The position numbers and the translations under genes were made by a program. This document shows, in pieces, positions 9,053-19,800 of a DNA stretch of 64,000 bases (positions are counted from its first letter, which is position 1; every line of letters begins with the position of its first letter). The notes beneath the pieces are model-generated. The model had not been told where the DNA came from and searched no databases. It was given only the letters and a program-made list of their open reading frames with translations. The stretch comes from SOKP01 sp048887165 (lineage in GTDB: Archaea > Asgardarchaeota > Lokiarchaeia > Sigyniarchaeales > SOKP01), in assembly GCA_048887165.1 (NCBI GenBank), contig JBHLJZ010000004.1, positions 21,255-85,254 on the forward strand, read 5' to 3'.

Positions 9053-9605
9053 TTTTTTTTCACATCACCTTAATTTTGAATAATTTTTATACTTTTTTTT
9101 GTTTTACTATATTTTTTTTAATTTATTTCTTTTGTATATCTTAGGTATAATATAGTAAAAATGCTATTTAAACCTTCCCATCCCTTTCCCCTTTTATCAT
9201 AAACCTTAAATATATTAGGCAAATCGACAAAAATTAGGTAATTAAAAAATTAGTCTGAAATCTTTTTAACTAATCATTTATAAAATGAAAGATTTATAAT
9301 ATTCTTGGATATACTATAGCAATATTGAAATTTCTTTAAAGTATACCCAAAAAAACCATAAAGTTTAAAAGATGAATTATAAGGTTAAAATTTACTAATA
9401 TTTTTATAATCTTATTTATAACAGGTACTGCAAATGCTAAGGATAATTATCCACTAATGAAATGCCCTGTTGGTCAACCTGGATTAATACCAGGGTATTG
9501 GAATAGTATTGCTAAATTTAAAAAAAAGAAAATTCATAAAATTTGAATTAAAATGAGTTTTTAATAACACATTTTTTTTTATTAAAAAAAGTTTGAGTAT
9601 ACTCA
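9053..9605. other. Gene-poor AT-rich intergenic stretch
   Basis: No gene of normal size is present. The only coding-like piece is a 29-codon plus-strand frame at 9457-9546 whose coding-like sequence extends upstream without a start (see rejected items). A perfect 12-bp palindrome, TGAGTATACTCA (9594-9605), directly follows the stop of the next minus-strand gene. The rest shows only AT-rich sequence. Confidence 0.6.
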
Positions 9606-10433
9606 TTATAGTTTCTTATCTTTCACATTTGTTTTCACTGATTCTGATTCGGAAACCTCTACTTTACTTAAAATTTCGTATAATTTATCCAAATATTCTT
9701 CTTTTTTGTACCTTTTTATAACCACATTAAAGGTGCTCTCACCCACTTTTACAAAATAACCTACTGATTTTTTAGGTTTTTCCTCGTATTTTTTCCTTAA
9801 ACGTGCGATGATAGGTTTAATTAAACCTTTAAAAGGTTTAATTGGAAATTCATATCCATAGCACGGTAAGTCTTGTGTAGTCGAGGCATCCATCATCCCC
9901 TTCATCGAGGTTTTTCTTCGAGACTTTCCGGATAAATAGTATATAAATCCATCTATGGATGGACCTCCAACACCTCCCAACCGACCACCCCCCACTTCAA
10001 GTTGACCTTGAGCAATGATTCTATTATTAGTAATGATAAGATGTCCATAATCTATGGAAATAATGACTGGAACGCGAACAATCGCTTTGGATTTACTATC
10101 TACCATTGATATATCTGCATCACATTCAAAGAGTATTTTCTCTCCATCGTATAAGCTATATTTTTCAATAATATATCTTGCCATTTGGTTTTTTTTCTCT
10201 CTATCTTTATAATACGGCAAAAAAGAAGAAATAAAATTGTTCTTCATAAATAATTCAGGATTTTTACTAAAAGATTCTCCTACAATTTCAAAAAACTCAC
10301 TATCAGAAATAGATTGATGTTCAGTTTTTATCTTCCATAATTCACGTAAATTAGTTTCAATGCGAGAATACGATGGTTCTGACAGATTAATTTCTTCCTT
10401 AATATTATTCACTATTTGATTTATATCCCTCAT
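9606..10433 (-). CDS. Uncharacterised protein with a PH-like (GRAM/bPH) domain
   Basis: The 275-residue soluble protein has a helical N-terminal third. A beta-rich part follows, containing GEKILFECDADI and GHLIITNNRIIAQGQLEVGG. That pattern (gE.il....a..., lTn.Ri) is typical of bacterial PH or GRAM-like domains. An internal Gly-rich loop and a C-terminal lysine-rich segment follow. A helper, scaffold or membrane-surface role is possible but not shown. The gene is isolated. Domain assignment is tentative. Confidence 0.6.
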   Translation of the reverse strand: MRDINQIVNNIKEEINLSEPSYSRIETNLRELWKIKTEHQSISDSEFFEIVGESFSKNPELFMKNNFISSFLPYYKDREKKNQMARYIIEKYSLYDGEKILFECDADISMVDSKSKAIVRVPVIISIDYGHLIITNNRIIAQGQLEVGGGRLGGVGGPSIDGFIYYLSGKSRRKTSMKGMMDASTTQDLPCYGYEFPIKPFKGLIKPIIARLRKKYEEKPKKSVGYFVKVGESTFNVVIKRYKKEEYLDKLYEILSKVEVSESESVKTNVKDKKL

Positions 10434-10724
10434 TTATCTTCTCTTTTTTCTTTAATGGGCTACTATTTTCTCCATCATAGCAAAATCTAATTTTTAAGTT
10501 AATGTATAGGAGGATAATTTCCTTTATATAATTTCAGTTTACAAGGGAACAAAGCAATTAACGCTATTGTCAATTATTGTTAGCAGGATATACCAGTCCA
10601 ATGTGAAACATTCTTTTGATTTAAGTAACAAAAGATTCAATAATAAGGAATTTTATTTTTGATTTTAGGAATATATTCAAACAATTATTTAAAAAAGAAT
10701 AAAAATAAGATTTGAAGTTGAATT

Positions 10725-11132
10725 TTATTTTTCTATAGACTTAGATTTTCTATTTTCCGAGAGTAAATATCTATTTGCTAAAACTAAACCTATATTGCCA
10801 ATCATCGCACCTAAAAGACCAAATATTGCTCCTATTAAAAGAATTAATACCAAAAATAGCCATCCAAAACCTGTTCCAAAGATCAATGCTCCTATTTGAT
10901 TTAAAACTGTATAAGTATTTCGTGTAGCCATCCCAAATAAGGAATATACTAACCAACAAACAAGAATACCCATTGAACCCACCAAAATACCTCGCCTCAT
11001 AGATTTATTCATGAAACCTGCTATAATACCGGGGATAATTATTAAATGCCATACTGGAATTAGTGTCAAAACTGAAGTTACACAATAAGTAACTAAAAAG
11101 CTCAATAATAACATCAAATTCTCTTTCTCCAT
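10725..11132 (-). CDS. Small four-helix membrane protein, partner of the acylase gene
   Basis: The 135-residue protein has about four hydrophobic helices with glycine-rich packing (GAIFGLLGAMIGNIG) and a basic C-terminus. The ATG at 11132 is chosen because GGAGG lies eight bases upstream, inside the end of the acylase gene. An ATG at 11147 overlaps that site and would overlap the acylase by 11 nt. With the chosen start it follows the acylase stop by 4 nt, so the two are surely cotranscribed. Function unknown. Confidence 0.7.
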   Translation of the reverse strand: MEKENLMLLLSFLVTYCVTSVLTLIPVWHLIIIPGIIAGFMNKSMRRGILVGSMGILVCWLVYSLFGMATRNTYTVLNQIGALIFGTGFGWLFLVLILLIGAIFGLLGAMIGNIGLVLANRYLLSENRKSKSIEK

Positions 11133-11136
11133 TGAT

Positions 11137-13728
11137 CTAACCTCCATATGGTTTAAAATAAATAATTGATTCAGTTATTGAATCTGGAAAGTTTATTGCA
11201 CTGTATCCAGAGTAGGTTAAATGATGTTTGCCTTGGAGGAATAACTCTGTAAGTTGATCAGAATAATGCTTAGAATTCGATAAGCCTCTTTGCCCTCCAG
11301 CAATACAAGTTCTTGAATTACTCAAATTACTGAAATCTATTATTAATCTATGTGCCGCACCACCATAAGATAATCCAACTTCTTTTTCATTCATGCTTAT
11401 ACCCGAAGGATTTACAGTATATCCTTCTCCTCCTCCTTCAAAAGGACCCAAATTTAAAGATGGTAGCCCAGTTAAACTTCTAAAATACAATTTATGGATA
11501 TCCCCCCATCTCCAGTTTTGGGGATCAGGATCATCATAAAAATCTTCAAGCCATTCTATTGTAGCATTTAAAGCAATTAAGATAATATCATCTCGATCCT
11601 CAGTCCCTCCTGTATTGATATCGTTAAACCAATGGGAGCTTTCATTTTCTTTCATTAAGTACTCTAAGATACTCCAGCGTGGTTTCGTTGAAGCATTATA
11701 AGTGGAAAACTCATCATCAAATGTATAACTTCTAAAAAAGTCACGCCACTTTCGATAGATAGTAGGAGCACTTAATTCTTTATCCATAACATAATTCCAC
11801 GCATTCAGTTCTTCAAGTATATCATTAATTTGAGAGGGTGGAGAAAGACCATAATAATTTTCAGTAGCATTTATGAAATAGGGTGTAAATGCTTTTGCCA
11901 TGCTAGAATTTATGTCAAACTGAAAGTCTGCCATCATGGAGACACTTATATCGTCAGTATAATTGAGTAAATAATTAAGTCTTCTTGCCCTATAGCCTTC
12001 AGCATAATCATTGTGTAAGAAATGCTGGACATAGTCAGGACCAGCAGCTATTTGATTAGCGGAAACTAAATAATGTTGAGATGGGTTTAAAGTATTTGGC
12101 AATTCATTAAACGGTGCATAAGCAACCCATTCTCCTTCTCCATTTGAACCGTTATAAGGGAGGGAACCGTTACCATAATATCCCATTGGTATTTTTGAAT
12201 CATCTCTAATAGGTATCGCACCAGTTGGTCTAATTGCAATATTTCCATGGATATCTCCATAAACCATATTAATAGGTGGAGAAGAATAAAAACTCGATGC
12301 TGTATCAAATTCCGTTCTATCTTTTGAATGAATCATATCATAAATTGCTATAAATTCATAAGTAATATTATTAGGTAAATACTTCGGAACTAAGATTATA
12401 TCCGGTTGTTCGAATGGATTTGGAACTCCTTCATTTGCTAAAAATGTATTTAAAACAGGTCCATGGACAGTATCCTTAACGGTAAAGATGACATCTTTTT
12501 CCCCTTTTACTTTTATTTCATAAGTTCGATAAGTATATGGTACAGAACTGCCATTATAAATATAATTAGAATCGCCAATAGTGTTGAAGTAATACCAATC
12601 TAAATGATCAGCAGGAAAGATTGTTGCTCCCCAACCTAAATATTGGTTGTAACCAACAATAGGAAAAGTAAGACCAGGAACAGTATAACCATAAAAGTTT
12701 AAGTTAGTGTCAGTTGAAACGACGTGTGTTTCATAAAGGAAAGTAGGAATAGGCCAACCCCAATGTTGATCATTGCAAAGTATAGGCGCTCCGGTATTAC
12801 TTTTAATTCCGTCGACAACCCAGTTATTGCTACCCTTGGAACAATATGACTCAATTAATTCTTTTTGGAACTCGATCTTTTCTACATTCCTTAAAAATCT
12901 AGAAATCTCTTCGACTAATAGCTCATTTTTTTCAGTTTTAATTGTATCACCACCAGAAGACAGCGGAAATTCACCATAGTTAGGACAAACAGGAATCTGA
13001 TACGGTAAATAAGGAGTATGGGTTTCTGAATACCAATCCGGATTCACTGAGTTGAATGCTTCATAATTTATATATCTATAAAGGTCATTATATTGCCACG
13101 AATAGTATAACGATACAAATTTTAATATTGCTATAACATCAAGAGGATCAAATTCTTGAGGTTTAAAATTGAGTAAATAATACTCTAAAGGCATCTCATT
13201 CTTATGAGTGTCTATATAATGGTTAATTCCATCGATATATCTTTCTACAGTAGGAATTAAATTAATCTGACCCATTGCTTGCATCTCGTAAGCTTTTTGT
13301 AAAGTTAATTCCGCCCAATATTCCATGCCTATAGCTAAGTTTAATTTATCATCATCTAAAGCGGAAGGTCCTAATATCTCAGCCATTTTTCCGCGAGCAA
13401 TACGTCTAAACATATCCATTTGAAAAAGTCTATCTTGAGCATGGCAATAACCTAACGCAAAGAAAACATCTGATTCATTAGACCCATATATATGGGGCAC
13501 GCCCCAATCATCTCGAATAATTGTCACATCATTATTTAACCCATTTATACTTTGTAATTCTCTTACAGGAACTTCACCAGGAACTTTCCATACTCCATTA
13601 CCTGGAAACAATAATCCCCCTAATGATGGAATATTTAAAATGGGAATAGAAAATATTGTCATCAAAATTGCCGTAATTAATAGAGCACTTGATATTTTAA
13701 TAATATCTTTTCTTTCTTGATTCATCAT
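11137..13728 (-). CDS. Penicillin acylase-family (S45, Ntn-hydrolase) amidohydrolase, membrane-anchored
   Basis: The 863-residue protein has an N-terminal hydrophobic helix (about 10-30), which suggests export or anchoring. A DDWGVPHIYG segment is typical of the alpha subunit of penicillin amidases. The autoproteolysis site is KGSNNWVVDG with nucleophile Ser300, so the alpha part is about 299 residues and the beta part 564. Family members cleave amide bonds of acylated compounds such as beta-lactams and acyl-homoserine lactones outside the membrane. The substrate here is unknown. It is followed by a small membrane protein gene in the same operon. Confidence 0.9.
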   Translation of the reverse strand: MMNQERKDIIKISSALLITAILMTIFSIPILNIPSLGGLLFPGNGVWKVPGEVPVRELQSINGLNNDVTIIRDDWGVPHIYGSNESDVFFALGYCHAQDRLFQMDMFRRIARGKMAEILGPSALDDDKLNLAIGMEYWAELTLQKAYEMQAMGQINLIPTVERYIDGINHYIDTHKNEMPLEYYLLNFKPQEFDPLDVIAILKFVSLYYSWQYNDLYRYINYEAFNSVNPDWYSETHTPYLPYQIPVCPNYGEFPLSSGGDTIKTEKNELLVEEISRFLRNVEKIEFQKELIESYCSKGSNNWVVDGIKSNTGAPILCNDQHWGWPIPTFLYETHVVSTDTNLNFYGYTVPGLTFPIVGYNQYLGWGATIFPADHLDWYYFNTIGDSNYIYNGSSVPYTYRTYEIKVKGEKDVIFTVKDTVHGPVLNTFLANEGVPNPFEQPDIILVPKYLPNNITYEFIAIYDMIHSKDRTEFDTASSFYSSPPINMVYGDIHGNIAIRPTGAIPIRDDSKIPMGYYGNGSLPYNGSNGEGEWVAYAPFNELPNTLNPSQHYLVSANQIAAGPDYVQHFLHNDYAEGYRARRLNYLLNYTDDISVSMMADFQFDINSSMAKAFTPYFINATENYYGLSPPSQINDILEELNAWNYVMDKELSAPTIYRKWRDFFRSYTFDDEFSTYNASTKPRWSILEYLMKENESSHWFNDINTGGTEDRDDIILIALNATIEWLEDFYDDPDPQNWRWGDIHKLYFRSLTGLPSLNLGPFEGGGEGYTVNPSGISMNEKEVGLSYGGAAHRLIIDFSNLSNSRTCIAGGQRGLSNSKHYSDQLTELFLQGKHHLTYSGYSAINFPDSITESIIYFKPYGG

Positions 13729-13863
13729 AAACTTAAAATCTCTTTTTTTTAGATTTGCTATAAACTAAATTAGATTAGACTAATATAAAAAACTTTAAAA
13801 TAAAATGATATGATTTAGGAATTCAAATTTAAAATCACAAATTTTTATAATCTAATTTAAGAA

Positions 13864-14583
13864 TTAATTAGACTTAACTGAGTTAATAATTGCCCTAACA
13901 CATGATTTAACAAATTTGGAAGAAAATTCAAAATCTAACCTTATATGTTTCGCAACTTCCACTTGAATAGCACTAATTTGTTTTACATTGTAGAATTGTT
14001 GAGTAATATACCCCCCAGAGTAACCTAAATTAAATTTTGATATACTCAATCCGTCATCTAAAGAGAAAAATTTTGATAACTCTTGATGTAATTGAGAACA
14101 ACCCCAATACCTGTCGCAATTTTCCTCATTGGAATTTTGAAATAAATCCAATGTATTACCAAAAACATGTCCAAGAATTATATCTGGATAATTTTTTTTA
14201 GGTTTTGTAAAACCATGGAGATCAATTATTAAAGTTCTCCCGTATTTAGAAACAGATTCTTGAGCAAACCTTCTTAATTGGTCGTGATAAAGAAAATGAA
14301 TATTTCGAGCCATATTGGAGGATTGATTAAATGCTTGATCTGATATGGGAGGTCTATTCAAATCAATCTTCGATCTATGAATTTTATTTAAGATGTAATA
14401 AATAGAAATATTTTTAATTGATTTAATTATTTGCTTAGCGATAATATAGGTATTTATATCAACGAGATTTTGACCAACTTGTTTATCAGGAATTACTTTT
14501 GGCCTCTTATAACCTCCATGAGGAGTTGATAAAACTATTGGCACTGAACCTTCGCCAATTTCAAAATATTTTCTAAGATTCAT
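13864..14583 (-). CDS. N-formylglutamate amidohydrolase-like protein
   Basis: The 239-residue protein has VPIVLSTPHGGYKRP near the start, RSKIDLNRPP, and LIIDLHGF. These are the conserved His/Asp/Arg motifs of the N-formylglutamate amidohydrolase family, probable zinc amidases. The family ranges from histidine-degradation enzymes to broader deformylases; no histidine-degradation genes are nearby. It is a single minus-strand gene with AT-rich flanks. Confidence 0.75.
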   Translation of the reverse strand: MNLRKYFEIGEGSVPIVLSTPHGGYKRPKVIPDKQVGQNLVDINTYIIAKQIIKSIKNISIYYILNKIHRSKIDLNRPPISDQAFNQSSNMARNIHFLYHDQLRRFAQESVSKYGRTLIIDLHGFTKPKKNYPDIILGHVFGNTLDLFQNSNEENCDRYWGCSQLHQELSKFFSLDDGLSISKFNLGYSGGYITQQFYNVKQISAIQVEVAKHIRLDFEFSSKFVKSCVRAIINSVKSN

Positions 14584-14826
14584 TCAAGATGAAAAATTAT
14601 TCAGAAATTATAAATATTAATAAGGAAATATTGAATGATTATTTATGTCTTTTTTACATTATGAATTTTTGTCGATGATTCAATTTATTAACTTATTAAG
14701 ACAGTGATAAATTATTATTATCAAATTATAACATATTTTCAAAACCTTTTTTAAAAAAGATTATTTTTCCTAATTACAAATATGTAAATTTTAAGTTACC
14801 AATTAATTGAGGTATGGGATAAAAAT

Positions 14827-15114
14827 ATGACAATTGATGATTTGATAAGTTTCTTAAAGAAAAAAGGATTTAGAGACACCCTAGAAGTACTCACTCAGTT
14901 TAAGAACTATAAAACGGATAAACATACTTTTTACAACGAGTTAAATAAGTTCAGCTATTATAATTCATACTTTAGAGTAAAGGATGAGATGATCAACAGA
15001 GGACTAATCGAAATAGAATTAAATAACAAGAAGAAATACGTTAAACTGACAGACAAAGGATTAGACGTTTATAATCGACTAGTTGAAATTAACAAATTAA
15101 TAAATTCCAAATAA
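14827..15114 (+). CDS. Small winged-helix protein (95 aa)
   Basis: The protein is a compact helical domain. It ends in a hydrophobic recognition-like helix and a short beta wing (DEMINRGLIEIELNNKKKYV, then LTDKG). The pattern 'mi.rgli......kkyvkLTdkG' is typical of archaeal winged-helix regulators. DNA binding is inferred. It starts at ATG 14827 about 240 bp from the divergent neighbour and precedes the metallo-beta-lactamase gene by 96 bp. Confidence 0.7.
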   Translation: MTIDDLISFLKKKGFRDTLEVLTQFKNYKTDKHTFYNELNKFSYYNSYFRVKDEMINRGLIEIELNNKKKYVKLTDKGLDVYNRLVEINKLINSK

Positions 15115-15210
15115 AATTATATTTGGTTTTAAATTTTCTTAAATCTTTTATTTCAATTTATTTGTTTTTATATTATTTTTTAATGGTTATTTTCTGAGTG
15201 ATTTATTATA

Positions 15211-15843
15211 ATGATAATTAGAAAGCTCATAGTTGGACCATTAGGTACAAATTGTTATATCTTTGGGTCAGAAGATACAAATGAAGTAGTTATAATCGAT
15301 CCAGGAGGAAATGCGGAAAATATAATCCAAAATGTAAAAGAGCTTAATGGAAAACCGATCGCTGTATTACTTACACATGGACATTTTGATCATACTTTTA
15401 AAGTAGGAAAAATTTTAAGATTTTTTCAAATTCCTCTAATGTATTGTGAAAAGGAATACACCTCGAGAGTTTATACTCAGCGAAAAGCGGATAAATGGTT
15501 AGCTGAAGGAGATACTTTAAAAATTGGAGATATTCACTTAAAAATTTTAGAAACTCCTGGTCACTCACCAGGATCTTTATGTTATTATTCTAATGACGTG
15601 AAGGAATATAAAAAACGTAAGATCGATGGCATTATATTTACAGGGGATTTAATATTCAAAAGAAGCATAGGGCGCTCTGACATTCATGGTGGCAATCAAA
15701 ATTTACTGTTTCAAAGTATCAAGAATAAAATAATGTACAATAGCATTATTACTGATAATTTTTTAATATTTCCAGGACATATGAGCTCTACCTCAGTTGG
15801 AGAAGAACGAGCTTTGAATTTATTTAAAAAATATTTTCTTTAA
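15211..15843 (+). CDS. Metallo-beta-lactamase-fold hydrolase (glyoxalase II-like)
   Basis: The 210-residue protein has the di-metal motif THGHFDH at 55-61 (His56, His58, Asp60, His61). It also has ETPGHSPGS, the bridging FTGDLIF aspartate and a final FPGHMSST histidine. The opening IVGPLGTNCYIFG is the standard glyoxalase II-like start. It should hydrolyse a thioester or related bond in the cytosol. No glyoxalase I neighbour is present, so the substrate is open. Confidence 0.9.
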   Translation: MIIRKLIVGPLGTNCYIFGSEDTNEVVIIDPGGNAENIIQNVKELNGKPIAVLLTHGHFDHTFKVGKILRFFQIPLMYCEKEYTSRVYTQRKADKWLAEGDTLKIGDIHLKILETPGHSPGSLCYYSNDVKEYKKRKIDGIIFTGDLIFKRSIGRSDIHGGNQNLLFQSIKNKIMYNSIITDNFLIFPGHMSSTSVGEERALNLFKKYFL

Positions 15844-16007
15844 ATTAAGAATTTACTGATCTTATTCGAAATTATTTTAGATTAAGTCTTACTAAAAAAC
15901 TATAAAATAATTTTTTAATTTAAAAATAGATGATAATTTTTTAAAGACTGAATATATTATAATATTAAAAATTCTTTATTTTACGAATTAATGGTGAATA
16001 TTAAAAC

Positions 16008-16292
16008 TTGATAGATGTCAATCAAGTAAAAGAAATTATTAGGAAATTCGAAGAACGTGAAGGAATTCGAGGAGTTATAATATGTGATTCTACAGGACTT
16101 CCTATAAAATCGAATTTGGCAACTGAACAAACAGAGGAAGTTTCTGCTTATATTACCGCTTTAATTGGAAAGTCGCGACAAGTTGTTGATGCTCTTAAAG
16201 AAGGATCATTAAAGTTTATAAGACTTGAAACTAGTAAGGGCGAAGTAATGGTAGCAATTGAGGAACAACTGATTTTAATAATATTAAAATAA
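16008..16292 (+). CDS. Roadblock/LC7-domain protein A (94 aa)
   Basis: A TTG start at 16008 is the only start that keeps the full domain; GGTGA lies about ten bases upstream. The sequence REGIRGVIICDSTGLPIKSN, then helical sections and LKFIRLETSKGEVMVA, match the Roadblock/LC7 fold. In Asgard archaea and eukaryotes such proteins form dimers that bind small GTPases or act as scaffolds. No small GTPase gene is in the window. A second Roadblock gene follows 157 bp downstream. Confidence 0.8.
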   Translation: MIDVNQVKEIIRKFEEREGIRGVIICDSTGLPIKSNLATEQTEEVSAYITALIGKSRQVVDALKEGSLKFIRLETSKGEVMVAIEEQLILIILK

Positions 16293-16449
16293 ATTTATTA
16301 TAGCGTTATTTTTTCAATTATCCTTTTTTATATATTTGATAAATTTAAATTTCTTTAAATTATATATATATTTAAGAAGATTTCTTTAACTAATTTAAGA
16401 ATATTTTATCAAGTTTTAAATTCATTATAATTAACCTAAATGATTGAAA

Positions 16450-16803
16450 ATGGCTTCTAAAGAGGTAATCGAACAGAAATTAGCTGAATTAATGGATATT
16501 GTGCCAGAATGCGAAGGGTTAATTGCTGCTGACCCTAATGGGAAAATAATTGTAGGTCAGACAATTACAGAAATGGATCATCAATCTATAGCAAAAAATT
16601 GTTTAACAATAATTAATGATTCAAATTCTTTAGGGAAAAACATAGGAAAAGGGACACTTAAAGTTACTACCATAGAATTGCAAAATGGATTTGCAGTATT
16701 GGTCGGATCAAATAAAACAGTATTAATAGCATTAGCAGGTCTTGACGGAAAAGCGTCACTCAGTCTTTTAAAAAGACACCTTATTTCTATATCAAACTTA
16801 TAA
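16450..16803 (+). CDS. Roadblock/LC7-like domain protein B (117 aa)
   Basis: The ATG at 16450 is chosen over an in-frame TTG six bases upstream. Residues such as VPECEGLIAADPNGKIIVGQ followed by a helix and GTLKVTTIELQNGFAVLVGS reproduce the Roadblock/LC7 beta-alpha pattern, with diverged sequence relative to its upstream neighbour. Together they could form a heterodimer. Domain recognition is by pattern and somewhat less sure than for protein A. Confidence 0.7.
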   Translation: MASKEVIEQKLAELMDIVPECEGLIAADPNGKIIVGQTITEMDHQSIAKNCLTIINDSNSLGKNIGKGTLKVTTIELQNGFAVLVGSNKTVLIALAGLDGKASLSLLKRHLISISNL

Positions 16804-16850
16804 TTTATCTATTCTTTTTTTCAATAAAAATAAGATAAAATTAGATAATA

Positions 16851-19800
16851 TTATTTTTCTTTGTCATCCTTTAAACCTTCTTCCTCTAATAATGAATCTA
16901 AATCAGTAACTTTTTCTTTTATAGTTTCTTTGGGTTTTTCTTTCTTTTTTTTAATTGTAATCTCTTCTTCGGGTTCTGTTACCTTTTCTAACTCAGAAAC
17001 TTTTACATACTTACCTCTTCGTGGTCTTCTTTTACTAACCTCTTCAACTGGAGTTTCTATACGCTTGATTGTTCTTTTAGTAAAGAGATACATTAAACCC
17101 CATACTATTATAAAAACTCCAAGGATTATTACCATAAAGAATGATGTAAGATAACTAGATAGAGGAATATCGAAAGTCTGAAATACATTAGATGCTTCAA
17201 AATTAATAATTTCATCAGTCAGAATATTTTGGGCATCGATAGATATATTTATTTCTAATTCATTGATAATTGGGATATCAACTTCTAATATGAGATATGT
17301 TGACTCATTAGGAGAAAAGTGGTTTAGAATTATGTAATTTCTTTCTACAATTGAATATTCTAAATTAGGTGTTATAATGACATTAATATCAATAACTCTA
17401 AGAATAGAATTTCCAATATTTGTTAGACTTAATTTAAATGTTGATAGTTTATTTCGATAGATAAATGGTACATTTTTATTTAACGAGATAGAAATGTTAT
17501 TTGATACTCTAAATAGATCAACAGTAATATTTTGTGATTTGCCTAGAATGTATATGTCACCACTCCAAATAAAGCTAAAAAGTAACTGATCTTCATTATC
17601 TAGCGTCAAAGAGTCAATCTCGAAGTTAACTAACCCATTTATATCAGAAAATTGTGATGAAATGTTAATCCATGAAGTATTATTGTAATATCGACAAGTA
17701 ACATTTTCATTTGGAAGGATCTGACCAAACTCAGTTGATAAAAATCCCGAAATGTTAAAGATGGATCCCTTTAACGGAGTTTCTGGATTAATAGATATAT
17801 TTATAAATTTACTATTTGTTTTAAGTGCAAAAGAATCGATAAATTGATTATAACTGCTTACATAATTCTTATCATATATATTTACTAAAAATGTCGTCTG
17901 ATTTGGGAGATAAACACACTCATTTCTTTGAAAAGGTTTTAATATTGAAGCTCCTGTTATTTCTTTATCATATTTCAATGCTATAATATATCCTTCAAAT
18001 TCACTTTCCGTACTATTTACTAATAAAGCATAATTATCACTTTCAAAGATTCCAATTTCATGATATTCTCCACTTGATTCAAAATAAATAGTCACTATCG
18101 TCTTAGCTCCTCCTTTTCTAACTGGTGCATTTTGACCTGGCCAGAAATCATCAGGCTGAAGAGTGGGCATTGTTAATTGTACACTGAATTCTTGAATATC
18201 TCTACCTAAAGGGTCTCCCTTTAATTTTAGTGTTTTAGTACTAGAGGTTTGTTGATCAATAATCCATTCTTCATTCGATAAGGATACAAGTTTGATATCT
18301 ACATATATGTCCAAGTCAATAAGTTCATGCATATTTTGAATAGAAACATTGATTATGATATTTTCATTAGGATTTAAGATGGTTTCGTTTTGTAAAAATG
18401 ACTTAAGCACAATTGGGATGTCATCCATACTCATTTCATAAACATATTCCTCGTTTACATTTGATTCATTTACAGGGAAAAAATTTGGAATGTAAGTTCC
18501 AGTAGTCTCATTCACAGTTGCTATTAAAATCGAATAATTATCATAAACACGATCAACAAGTCCGTCTAAAACATTTTGATCTTGTAGTTCTTGATAAAAG
18601 AAATCATCCAGACTGACATTATAAGAATTGATATATAACTTTAACTTTTTACATCCTAAAGCAGATCCGTTACTCCAAAAGTAACCTAAATAATAATTTC
18701 CGATAACTGGTAAGGTATCGTCAATATTAAGAATGATATCATTATTGAAATCATAAAAGAGTGATCCTTCTTTGAGATAACCACTATTATCATTAAATTG
18801 TTTCCAAATAGTCTTATTTTTAGGATAAAATAAATATACTGTCGCAGAGCCAGTCGCAGGTGCTAAATTATTATGGTCCCTAATTTCAAGCCCTGTTGTC
18901 ATATTATCTCCATTCATAAATCCATTTGTTTCCCAAAAGTTGCTATTATATTTTAAATAACTATGCATCTCATATACAAGATTAGTGCTGTTTAGTTGAA
19001 GAGAATATAATCCAGAAATATTATTGGTAATATTATACGTAACAATTGATACTTCAAAGCTATGATTATCAGCTAAATTAAATTCTCCGCCAGTCTCATT
19101 AACTATAAGATCGTAGATCTCATCATTATTTGGGTTTGTTAGGTTGTGTGCATAATAATCATCTGGATAGACGAACCAAAATTCAAGATAATCCCAGTTA
19201 TCAAAATTTTTATATCCTAAATCTAAAGTATAGTTTAACGTCCATTCTGGAGTTCCGTCATAACTTACATTATAAGTGCTTAAAGCATCTTCTATCCAGT
19301 ATGCTTTAACTGAATAACTAACATTAAATTCAAATCCTTTTATAATACTATTATTCCAAGAAAGGTCGACTTTAAAATTATTGAATCCGTCACTTATTAT
19401 AGGGACTGTGAGATTGTTATTCCAGCGACCCAAACCCCACGTAAGATATGAACTTTCATTATATGGATAAGAACTAATAGTTTGATTTTCTATGGGAAGA
19501 TCTTGGATATTCAAGTTGTCATCTTCAGACATAATAAAATCGGAAGGCATATAACCTCTTGTAACGTTGATTTTAAACGAACTAGCATCTAACTGTTCTG
19601 AAAAATAAATAGTTGTTTCAACATTCTTTCGAGCATTACTCCAAGATTGACCATTATCTGTGGTTTTCTTTAATTGATGATCTGTAATTTGATCAGGATC
19701 CCCAAAAGTAACCCTAGGCAAAGAAACTAAGCTGTAGATCTTTTCAGCACTGTCAGATTTAATTACTATAAAGTAATTATAGAGTTTCAAATCTACTGTG

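Noticed and set aside
9457..9546. 29-codon plus-strand frame (MKCPVGQPGLIPGYWN...) in the large gap
   Set aside because: The coding-like sequence continues upstream without any start codon, has no ribosome site and no recognised family. It is perhaps a decayed fragment, but too weak to call.
9594..9605. 12-bp palindrome TGAGTATACTCA after the PH-like gene stop
   Set aside because: Such short palindromes are expected by chance in AT-rich DNA, and it is not near a promoter. No T-tract follows to suggest a terminator.
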